NCBI RefSeq assembly: GCF_004684245.1 | Contig: NZ_CP038452.1 | Coordinates: 2,342,796 to 2,406,795, forward strand | Direction: 5' to 3' | Source: Thermus caldilimi | GTDB taxonomy: Bacteria > Deinococcota > Deinococci > Deinococcales > Thermaceae | Length of the DNA: 64,000 nt | Shown here: positions 8,404 through 15,512 of the stretch, piece after piece | How the letters are laid out: the number at the start of each line of letters is the position of its first letter | How positions within the stretch are numbered: the first letter of the stretch is position 1 | Made by a program: the position numbers and the translations under genes | Notes under the pieces: generated by a model | The model's input: only the letters and a program-made list of their open reading frames with translations | Told to the model about the DNA's origin: nothing | The model's database searches: none

Positions 8404-9296
8404 AGGAGGACCCCTAGGAGGAAGAGGGTGGCCAGGAAAGGATCCTTTTCCGGAAGGTGCCAGGGGAAAAGGTAGCCTCCCTCGCCATCCGCCCGGACCT
8501 CCCTTCCTCCCAGGGCCTGTCTAAGTTTTTCCAGGACTTCCTCCTGGGAGATCAGCTCCCCGCCGGGCAGGACCACGGCCAGGCGGTCCGCATCCCCATC
8601 CAGGGCAAAGCCCACCGCCGGGGGTTCCACCGCCTTCATGAGGGCGAGGAGGGTGGGGAGGTTTTCCGGCTTGGGGTCGGGGTCCACCCCGTAGAAGAGG
8701 GGGTGGGGGAGGGGGTGGAGTTCCCTAAGCTCCGCCTCGAGGCCCAAGAGCTTGAAGGCACCGGGCAACACCCCTCCACCCGCTCCCCCTAGGGTGTCCA
8801 GGTAGACCACCCCCTTTTTCCCCTGGGTTCCCTGACCGGCGCTCCCTGCCAGGTGCTCCAGGTAGGCCTTTTTCCGTTCCAGGACCTGGAAGCTTCCCCG
8901 CTTTTGCGGGGCCTCCTGGGGAAGGGTCATCCCTTCCGGGGAAAGGGGTTTCCCCGGGCCCAGGCGGAGCTTCACCCCTTGGTAGCGGGCGGGCTTGCGG
9001 CTTCCGGTGAGGTAAAACCCGGCTGCCCCCAGTTCCTTTAAGGCGAAGCCGAAAAGGGGCAGCGGGGAAGAACCTTTCAGGAGGAAGGTTTCCAGGCCCA
9101 TTCCCCCCAGGATCCCCGCCGCTTCCTCCGCCATCTCCTGGGCCAGGAAGCGGGTGTCGTGGGCCACCACCACCTGGGTTATCCCCTCTGCCTTAACCCT
9201 TTCGCCAAACCCTGCGGCCACCCGGGCCAACTGGGCGAAGGTGAACCCCTTGGCGATCTCTCCCAGGAAGCCATCTTGGGTAGGGTAGAGCTCCAT
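8400..9296 (-). CDS. Truncated phosphohexomutase (PMM/PGM family) paralogue
   Basis: This 298-residue protein is homologous to phosphoglucomutase/phosphomannomutase, whose members are usually about 450 residues. The active serine loop, normally TASHNP followed by YNG.K, reads TGSRKPARYQGVK (97-109): the serine is kept but His and Asn are replaced. The metal loop DGDADR (233-238) is intact. The chain ends in the sugar-binding domain 3 after GEGGYLFPWH, so the fourth, phosphate-binding domain is absent. It may have lost mutase activity or work on another phosphosugar. A TAGACT box 7 bases ahead of the ATG suggests a leaderless start. Confidence 0.7.
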   Translation of the reverse strand: MELYPTQDGFLGEIAKGFTFAQLARVAAGFGERVKAEGITQVVVAHDTRFLAQEMAEEAAGILGGMGLETFLLKGSSPLPLFGFALKELGAAGFYLTGSRKPARYQGVKLRLGPGKPLSPEGMTLPQEAPQKRGSFQVLERKKAYLEHLAGSAGQGTQGKKGVVYLDTLGGAGGGVLPGAFKLLGLEAELRELHPLPHPLFYGVDPDPKPENLPTLLALMKAVEPPAVGFALDGDADRLAVVLPGGELISQEEVLEKLRQALGGREVRADGEGGYLFPWHLPEKDPFLATLFLLGVLL

Positions 9297-9303
9297 GCCT
9301 TAA

Positions 9304-9309
9304 AGTCTA
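9304..9309 (-). promoter_or_regulatory. -10 box of the phosphohexomutase-MBL operon (leaderless)
   Basis: TAGACT on the minus strand sits 7 bases before the ATG at 9296. No convincing -35 box is visible. It forms a tight divergent pair with the uvrD -10 box. Confidence 0.45.
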
Positions 9310-9317
9310 CCCCGTGG

Positions 9318-9323
9318 TACACT
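9318..9323 (+). promoter_or_regulatory. -10 box of uvrD (leaderless)
   Basis: TACACT ends 7 bases before the GTG at 9331, so an mRNA starting at the first base of that GTG is expected. This favours GTG 9331 over the internal ATG 9364 as the uvrD start. The -35 region is not consensus. Confidence 0.5.
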
Positions 9324-9330
9324 CTCCCCC

Positions 9331-11472
9331 GTGGAGCCAGAGGGTCAGCGCATTTCCTCGAGGATGCAGGGGCCTCCAAGCAGCCATCTTGAAGACGAGC
9401 TCCTTCGCTCCCTGAACGAGGCCCAGCGCCAGGCGGTCTTGCACTTTGAGGGGCCAGCCCTGGTGGTGGCGGGAGCGGGCAGCGGCAAGACCCGCACCGT
9501 GGTCCACCGGGTGGCCTACCTCATCGCCAAGAGGGGCGTCTTCCCCTCGGAGATCCTGGCGGTCACCTTCACCAACAAGGCCGCCGAGGAGATGAAGGAG
9601 CGCCTTAGGCGCATGGTGAAGGGGGCGGGGGAGCTTTGGGTTTCCACCTTCCACTCCGCTGCCCTGCGCATCCTGAGGGTTTACGGGGAGAGGGTGGGGC
9701 TTAGGCCAGGGTTCGTGGTCTACGACGAGGACGACCAGACCGCCCTCCTCAGGGAGGTGTTGAAGGAACTTGGGCTTGCCGCCCGCCCCGGGCCCATCAA
9801 GGCCCTCTTGGATCGGGCCAAGAACCGGGGGGAGGCCCCCGAGTCCCTGCTTTCGGAGCTTCCCGAGTACTACGCGGGCTTGAGCCGGGGAAGGCTTTTG
9901 GATGTGCTGAAGCGCTACGAGGAGGCCCTTAGGGCCCAGGGGGCCTTGGACTTTGGGGACATCCTCCTTTACGCTCTGCGCCTCCTGGAAGGGGACCAGG
10001 AGGTCTTGAAGCGGGTCAGGAGGCGGGCCCGCTTCATCCACGTGGACGAGTACCAGGACACCAACCCCGTGCAGTACCGCTTCACCAAGCTTTTGGCGGG
10101 AGAGGAGGCCAACCTCATGGCCGTGGGGGACCCGGACCAGGGGATTTATTCCTTCCGCGCCGCGGACATCAAGAACATCCTGGAGTTCACCCGGGACTTC
10201 CCCGGGGCCAAGGTGTACCGCCTCGAGGAGAACTACCGCTCCACCGAGGCCATCCTGCGCTTTGCCAACGCCCTCATCGTGAACAATGCCTTGCGCCTGG
10301 AAAAGACTTTGAGGCCGGTGAAGCCTGGGGGGGAGCCCGTGCGCCTCTATAGGGCCAAGGATGCCCGGGATGAAGCCCGCTTCGTGGCCGAAGAGATCCT
10401 GCGTTTGGGCCCTCCCTTTGACCGGGTAGCGGTCCTCTACCGCACCAACGCCCAAAGCCGCCTCCTGGAGCAGGCCCTGGCCTCCCGGGGGGTTCCGGCC
10501 CGGGTGGTGGGTGGGGTGGGGTTCTTTGAACGGGCGGAGGTGAAGGACCTTCTGGCCTATGCCCGCCTCAGCCTGAACCCCCTGGACGCCGTGAGCCTCA
10601 AGCGGGTGCTGAACACCCCTCCCCGGGGCATCGGCCCCGCCACGGTGGAGAAGGTGGAGGCCCTCGCCAGGGAAAAGGGGCTTCCCCTCCTCGAGGCCCT
10701 CAAGGTGGCGGCAGAGGTTCTGCCCCGCCCTGCTCCCTTACGCCACTTCCTGGCCCTGATGGAGGAGCTCCAGGAACTGGCCTTTGGCCCTGCGGAAGGG
10801 TTTTTCCGCCACCTCCTCGAGGCCACGGATTACCCCGCTTACCTGCGGGAAGCTTATCCTGAGGATCACGAGGACCGCCTGGAGAACGTGGAGGAACTTC
10901 TCCGGGCGGCCAAGGAGGCGGAGGGTCTTATGGAGTTTCTGGACAAGGTGGCCCTTACCGCCCGGGCGGAGGAGCCGGGGGAGCCTTCGGGCAAGGTGGC
11001 CCTCATGACCCTGCACAACGCCAAGGGGTTGGAGTTTCCGGTGGTCTTCGTGGTGGGGGTGGAGGAGGGGTTATTGCCCCACCGCTCCTCCTTGAGCACC
11101 CTGGAGGGCCTCGAGGAGGAGCGCCGCCTCTTCTACGTGGGGGTGACCCGGGCCCAGGAAAGGCTTTACCTCTCCCATGCGGAGGAAAGGGAGGTGTATG
11201 GGCGCACCGAAGCTTCCCGGCCAAGCCGCTTCCTGGAGGAGGTGGACGGGGGGCTTTATGAGGAGTACGACCCTTACCGGGTTCCTGTCAAGGCCCCCCC
11301 GGCCCACCGGCCCAAACCCGGGGCCTTTAAGGGCGGGGAGAAGGTGGTTCACCCCCGTTTTGGTCCGGGCACGGTGGTGGCGGCCATGGGGGACGAGGTG
11401 ACGGTGCACTTTGAGGGGGTGGGCCTGAAGCGGCTTTCCCTGAAGTATGCGGACCTGAGGCCCTTGGGGTGA
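9331..11472 (+). CDS. uvrD: ATP-dependent DNA helicase UvrD/PcrA
   Basis: This superfamily 1A 3'-5' helicase (713 residues from GTG 9331) acts in nucleotide excision and mismatch repair. Visible motifs are Ia region GAGSGKTRTVV, AVTFTNKAAEEM, Walker B DEYQDTNPVQ, motif III GDPDQGIYSFRAAD, motif IV ENYRST, motif V LMTLHNAKGLEF and motif VI YVGVTRAQERLYL. The C-terminus carries the Tudor-like KVVHPRFGPGTVV that contacts RNA polymerase in PcrA/UvrD. Two starts are possible: GTG 9331, supported by a well-placed -10 box, or ATG 9364. The next gene begins 4 bases after the stop. Confidence 0.95.
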   Translation: MEPEGQRISSRMQGPPSSHLEDELLRSLNEAQRQAVLHFEGPALVVAGAGSGKTRTVVHRVAYLIAKRGVFPSEILAVTFTNKAAEEMKERLRRMVKGAGELWVSTFHSAALRILRVYGERVGLRPGFVVYDEDDQTALLREVLKELGLAARPGPIKALLDRAKNRGEAPESLLSELPEYYAGLSRGRLLDVLKRYEEALRAQGALDFGDILLYALRLLEGDQEVLKRVRRRARFIHVDEYQDTNPVQYRFTKLLAGEEANLMAVGDPDQGIYSFRAADIKNILEFTRDFPGAKVYRLEENYRSTEAILRFANALIVNNALRLEKTLRPVKPGGEPVRLYRAKDARDEARFVAEEILRLGPPFDRVAVLYRTNAQSRLLEQALASRGVPARVVGGVGFFERAEVKDLLAYARLSLNPLDAVSLKRVLNTPPRGIGPATVEKVEALAREKGLPLLEALKVAAEVLPRPAPLRHFLALMEELQELAFGPAEGFFRHLLEATDYPAYLREAYPEDHEDRLENVEELLRAAKEAEGLMEFLDKVALTARAEEPGEPSGKVALMTLHNAKGLEFPVVFVVGVEEGLLPHRSSLSTLEGLEEERRLFYVGVTRAQERLYLSHAEEREVYGRTEASRPSRFLEEVDGGLYEEYDPYRVPVKAPPAHRPKPGAFKGGEKVVHPRFGPGTVVAAMGDEVTVHFEGVGLKRLSLKYADLRPLG

Positions 11473-11476
11473 AGCC

Positions 11477-12201
11477 ATGCGGCCCGAGTACCACAGGACC
11501 CGTCCTTTGGCTTTTCTCTACCGGGCCCCTTCCCCCCTCTTTGACCGGCTGGTGGCGGAGGTGGCCACCGCCAGGCTTCCCCTTTTCCTTTATCCCGTGG
11601 AGGCCCAGGATCCCTTTGCCCTCCTCCCCTGCCTGGCTTCTCTGGGCCTGGCCGGGGCGGTGCTGGCGGAGGCCCTGCCCCCTCCCAAGGACTTAGCCCC
11701 AAGCCTTTCCCTGGAGGCGGAGGCCCGGGAGGCAGGGCTTTTGGACCTGGTGGTGCCCCGGGTGGGGGGCTTTTGGGGCAGTACACGGAAGGGATAGCCC
11801 TGGAGCGGTTTCTCTCCGCCCACTTCCCCGGGGCCAGGGGGCTATGGCTTGGGCCTTTACGGCTCTCCCTGGTCCCTTTTCTCAGGTCCCTGGGCCAGGT
11901 TTCCGTGGTGGCCGGGAGCTTTGCCGAAGGGGATAGCTTTCTGGCCCGCCTACCAGAAAGGGCCCGGGGGCACGTGGCCTTAAGGCCGGAGGAGGCCAAG
12001 GGCCTCTCCTTGAAGGCGGATGTCCTCCTTTATGCGGGAGGGCGGCTTAGCCTGGATTTGCTCCAGCCCTTCCACGCCCTGGTGGCCCTGGTACCGGTGG
12101 AGAAGGGGGTCTGGGAAAGGGTGCAGGTGGTCTACCCCCCGGAGGACCTTCTGGGCTATAGGGTGAGGGCGGTCCTCGAGGGGCTCGGCTACCCCCTTTG
12201 A
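11477..12201 (+). pseudogene. Uncharacterised gene split by a frameshift
   Basis: Two frames read one protein. The first (ATG 11477, 4 bases after uvrD) ends DLVVPRVGGFWG before going out of frame at 11764-11778. The second continues QYTEGIALERFLSAHFPG and runs to 12201. Adding one G to either G-run (11764-11769 or 11775-11778) gives a continuous chain of about 241 residues. It looks like a two-domain alpha/beta protein. The middle (VVPRVGGFWGQYTEG) and the C-terminal strand-turn pattern faintly recall shikimate dehydrogenase-like folds, but the family signatures are missing, so no function is assigned. Confidence 0.55.
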
Positions 12202-12599
12202 CGGGCCTCTCGGGCCAAAAGCCCCATGCTGAGGGCGATGAGGGCGAAGGCGATCAGGGCCTGCAAGGGGATGGGGAACTGGGGGATGTACTCCACCGAG
12301 CAGGGCACCGGGGGCTTGCAGGCCAGGGTGAAGAGGTCGGGGAACTTTTGCTCCAAGAGATGCAGGGCGCTGAGGCTTCCCCCGATGAGGGAAAGGGCCA
12401 GGCTGTAAGGCCAGACCCGGAGGTCCTGCCGCCATAAGGCTAGCCCTAAGATCACCGCTTGGGGGTACATGAAGATGCGCTGGTACCAGCAGAGTTCGCA
12501 GGGCAGGAAAAGCCGCACCTCGGAGTAGTACAGGCTTCCCAAGGTGGCCACCAGGGCCACCAACCAGGCGAAGGCGAGGAGAAGGGGAGCGCGGTTCAT
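12189..12599 (-). CDS. dsbB: Disulfide bond formation protein DsbB/BdbC
   Basis: This 136-residue inner-membrane oxidoreductase reoxidises DsbA-like thioredoxins and passes electrons to quinone. Four hydrophobic helices are visible. The first redox pair CELCWYQR follows helix 1, and the second pair CKPPVPC lies in the loop after helix 3. ATG 12599 is chosen over an upstream GTG because TATGCT lies 6 bases before it, giving a leaderless start. Its last 13 bases overlap the 3' end of the opposing broken gene. No DsbA partner is encoded in the window. Confidence 0.9.
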   Translation of the reverse strand: MNRAPLLLAFAWLVALVATLGSLYYSEVRLFLPCELCWYQRIFMYPQAVILGLALWRQDLRVWPYSLALSLIGGSLSALHLLEQKFPDLFTLACKPPVPCSVEYIPQFPIPLQALIAFALIALSMGLLAREARQRG

Positions 12600-12605
12600 G
12601 GGGAG

Positions 12606-12611
12606 AGCATA
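12606..12611 (-). promoter_or_regulatory. -10 box of dsbB (leaderless)
   Basis: TATGCT on the minus strand is followed by CTCCCC and then the ATG at 12599. No ribosome-binding site is present in the 6-base gap. Confidence 0.5.
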
Positions 12612-12649
12612 CCGTCTGCCCACTTCGGTGCCTAGGAGGAAGTCCTTTC

Positions 12650-14338
12650 TCAGGTAGCGCCTTCCTGCAGGTAGGCGGGCTTGGGGAAGGAGATTTTCAC
12701 CGGCTGGCGGAAGGTGGCGTGGCTAAGAATCAATTCGCCTTTTTGCAAACGGGATATGTTGGCCTTGATGGCGGGGTCTAGGAAGCGATAGACGGGAGAG
12801 GAAAGCTCGGCGGAGCCGCTTCGCCCCAGGACCAAGGTGGAGGAGTTGCCCGCTACACGCTCGTGCACAGCGCTCATGAACTGCTCTGCTCCAAACAGGA
12901 CCACCCCCAAGGACCGGCCCCGTTCAGCGATGTCCAGGACCTGTTCCAGGATTGGCGATTCCTTCTCTCGTGCAGGGGCGTACTTGTTGAGCTCGTCCAC
13001 GAAGATGATGACCTTTTCCGGCAAATCCTCGCGCTCGCTACCCTCCTCCGCATAGAGGTTGTAGATGGTGCGCAGGATATCGCCAAAGACCAGGGTCTGC
13101 TCATCATCCGCCAAGCGGGCGATGTCCACCACAATGGTTTCCCCACCCCGGATCCTGGCGATTTCCTCGCTTAGGTTTTTGACGTGCTTTGGGCGCTGGG
13201 AAATGAAAATTCCTGTTTGACGGGTCTGGACGATGCGGCGGAGTAGCCGCCTAAACCGGGCTACAGATTGGGCGCGTACGTCTCCTACCGCCTGGGCTTG
13301 GCCGTCTTTAACTAGGGGTTCACCGTTGAGCAGGGTTTGCCAGTCATGTACTCCCTTCCACTTGCCTGAGGGTCCCCATTGCCCCGTTTTGGGGTCGGAA
13401 AGGCCTTGGGTAATCTCCCCGATGAGGGCGCCCACGGTGTCCCAGGGATCGGGGATGTTGGAAAGGAGAAGGTCCAGCTTGTTGTAGGTGTCCTGCAAGG
13501 AGTAAGCGTACGTGAACCAGTTGCGTTCGGGAAGGCGGAAGCTGTTGGGTCGGCCTGTGGTGTAGGTGTCTTTGCCGTAGGGAAGAAGGTAGCGTACGTT
13601 GCTGAAGGGTTTGGGAGTGAGGCCAAGCTTTTCCCAAAGCTCGTGCTGTTCGGGATCGAGGCCCCTTGGGGGAGGCTGGTCTATGGAAAGAAGGTCGCCG
13701 TGCTTGACGTTAAGGATGATGACCCCTATCCGGTCTCGGTTTTCCACCTTTTGCAGGATGGACTGGATGAGGAAGATGGCGTAGGAGGTTTTGGTGGCTA
13801 GGCCCGAGATGCCGCTTATGTTCACGTGCGCACCTTCAGGCCCCAGGATGTAGCGGCTATCCAGATAAACCACCGCCTGGGTGCCGTTAGACATCGCGAT
13901 GAGCCCAGCGGGAACCCGGTAGCGCTCCGGCACCTGGTCTATGCCCAGGGCAACATGGATCCCTTTTTCGTCGGCAAAGCGTACGGGTCGGTCGTTCATC
14001 ACCGGCATGTAGATGTCCTGATCGTTGGAGAGGACGGCCACGCGGGCCACGGTGGTGCCTTGGCGAAGGGTGTTGGGTTCCGTGGATACTTGCCCAAAGT
14101 CGTTGGAGATGAAGTTGGAAAGGTGGCTGGGGGCGTCCGTGGAATGCTCGAGGGTGGTCACAATCCCAAAGGTGTGGCTTTTTTCGCCCCCAGGGGCTAC
14201 TTGCTCGGCTTCCACGATGTCAAAGGGGTTGACGATCACCTCCGGTGCCAGCCAGAAGTGAAACTCGTCGGAGGAGTTGGGCTGGTTGGCAGTGGCCGAG
14301 GAAAGGCCTATTACCGGGCGCTCGGTGGACTCAGACAT
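12650..14338 (-). CDS. HerA-like FtsK-superfamily ATPase, defence-module subunit
   Basis: The 562-residue protein has an N-terminal beta-rich HerA barrel (about 25-160) and a RecA-type ATPase core. The P-loop is non-canonical: GISGLATKTS at 176-185 in place of GxxGxGKT, one residue longer, with the Lys-Thr pair kept. Walker B is VIIFVDELNKYAP (443-455), followed by LDIAERGRSLGVVLFGAEQ, the sensor-like segment of HerA proteins, and an arginine-bearing GRSGSAEL. HerA forms hexameric DNA translocases that feed DNA to NurA nucleases. The ATG follows the NurA-like stop by 3 bases and has GGAGGTGA before it. It is probably the last gene of the module. Confidence 0.8.
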   Translation of the reverse strand: MSESTERPVIGLSSATANQPNSSDEFHFWLAPEVIVNPFDIVEAEQVAPGGEKSHTFGIVTTLEHSTDAPSHLSNFISNDFGQVSTEPNTLRQGTTVARVAVLSNDQDIYMPVMNDRPVRFADEKGIHVALGIDQVPERYRVPAGLIAMSNGTQAVVYLDSRYILGPEGAHVNISGISGLATKTSYAIFLIQSILQKVENRDRIGVIILNVKHGDLLSIDQPPPRGLDPEQHELWEKLGLTPKPFSNVRYLLPYGKDTYTTGRPNSFRLPERNWFTYAYSLQDTYNKLDLLLSNIPDPWDTVGALIGEITQGLSDPKTGQWGPSGKWKGVHDWQTLLNGEPLVKDGQAQAVGDVRAQSVARFRRLLRRIVQTRQTGIFISQRPKHVKNLSEEIARIRGGETIVVDIARLADDEQTLVFGDILRTIYNLYAEEGSEREDLPEKVIIFVDELNKYAPAREKESPILEQVLDIAERGRSLGVVLFGAEQFMSAVHERVAGNSSTLVLGRSGSAELSSPVYRFLDPAIKANISRLQKGELILSHATFRQPVKISFPKPAYLQEGAT

Positions 14339-14341
14339 GGT

Positions 14342-15472
14342 TCACCTCCATTTCAAAAACTGTTGCACCACTTCTCGGGACACCAGGCTTTCCTTGATCG
14401 CCCTTTCCGCCAGGAAGATGGGGTAAAGGTGGGCGTGCCAGCGGCGGTCTTGTCCATGAGGGGTGACGCTTCTTTCCGCCACCAGGGCGCGGGAGAGGAG
14501 GTCGATGAGCTCCGAGGGTACCGCTTCTAGCGAGGGGTTGACCAGCTCGGCTTTGACCACGCCCATTAGGGGGTAGTCCACCTGGGTCTGCTCCCGAAGG
14601 CGGACGTACCAGAAAACCAGTTTTCCTTGCCGGGCGCCAAAGGCGGCGGTGCGGTGATAGGGCTTCAGATCGGCAAGGAGTTTGTAGATGGAGCGGCGCT
14701 CGGCCCGCGGCCCACGACCGAAGACAAATTGGGGATCTTTACGAAAGTTCTTGGCCACCCCTAAGACGGGTTTAATAATCTCGCTCTGCTCCAGATCGCT
14801 AAGGGTCGGTTGGAACTGAAGGGAACCGTCCACCACCAACCACTGGTCCAACCCCAGTTTAGGTAAAACCCGCCTGATGAGCTCCGCTTCCAGGTTGTGC
14901 ATCTCGAACCGGACTTTGCCCGCAGCCTTGTTGCGGAGGTCAAAATCGGAGAGTACGCCGGATACGATGTCCCGTTCTTCCAGATCCACAAGCCTTATAT
15001 CCGCCATCGTGGCGACGTTTTCCAATTTGCTCCACAGCTCAGAAGAAAGGCGCTTTCTACCCGCAAGGAGCAGGTTTCGTATTTCTAAAACTTCCCGCCG
15101 CACCGAGCCATTATCCTCGCGGCGGAGCACGCAGGCCCCGATTTGGGCAAAGTGAACGGGGGTTTCCCGCTCGTGCTCGAGGAGAGTGCCCAGGAAGTAG
15201 GAACGGAAGGAGCCATCCAAGAAGTAACGGAAAAGGTGCCTTTTGCTTCGGGTCAGGGGCGGGGTGGGCCGATAGAGGCTGGGCCTGGTTCCGTCCGTGC
15301 TTCTCTCAACGATTGTTTCGAAAACCCGTTCCTCTTCGTTGAGGGCCTGGTCCTCTCGCTCCTCAAAGTCGGGCCGCTCCAGGTCCTCCACCGCTCCGCC
15401 GACGGCGGGGAGCACCTCCACGCCCTGGGCGATGGTTTCGAGGATATGGCGCAGGTTTCGCAATGCCTGCAC
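14342..15472 (-). CDS. NurA-like nuclease, defence-module subunit
   Basis: The 376-residue protein starts at GTG 15472, 9 bases after AAGGAGG. It has the NurA layout: a strand ending in an acidic metal ligand followed by DGS (RYFLDGSFR, Asp 86), a long helical insertion, a second acid in WLVVDGSLQF (Asp 215), and a C-terminal HAHLYPIFLAERAIKES (346-362) like the final NurA helix. NurA is an exonuclease/endonuclease of the RNase H-like fold that works with HerA. Placement immediately before a HerA-type ATPase supports the call. Overall similarity to archaeal NurA is low, so the assignment rests on motifs and gene order. Confidence 0.65.
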   Translation of the reverse strand: MQALRNLRHILETIAQGVEVLPAVGGAVEDLERPDFEEREDQALNEEERVFETIVERSTDGTRPSLYRPTPPLTRSKRHLFRYFLDGSFRSYFLGTLLEHERETPVHFAQIGACVLRREDNGSVRREVLEIRNLLLAGRKRLSSELWSKLENVATMADIRLVDLEERDIVSGVLSDFDLRNKAAGKVRFEMHNLEAELIRRVLPKLGLDQWLVVDGSLQFQPTLSDLEQSEIIKPVLGVAKNFRKDPQFVFGRGPRAERRSIYKLLADLKPYHRTAAFGARQGKLVFWYVRLREQTQVDYPLMGVVKAELVNPSLEAVPSELIDLLSRALVAERSVTPHGQDRRWHAHLYPIFLAERAIKESLVSREVVQQFLKWR

Positions 15473-15512
15473 AGGTTATCGCCTCCTTCATCGGGCAACA
15501 GTAGGGGCGACC

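Noticed and set aside
11477-12201. Shikimate dehydrogenase (aroE) annotation
   Set aside because: The rejoined protein lacks the shikimate-binding and NADP-binding signatures; resemblance is only in general layout.
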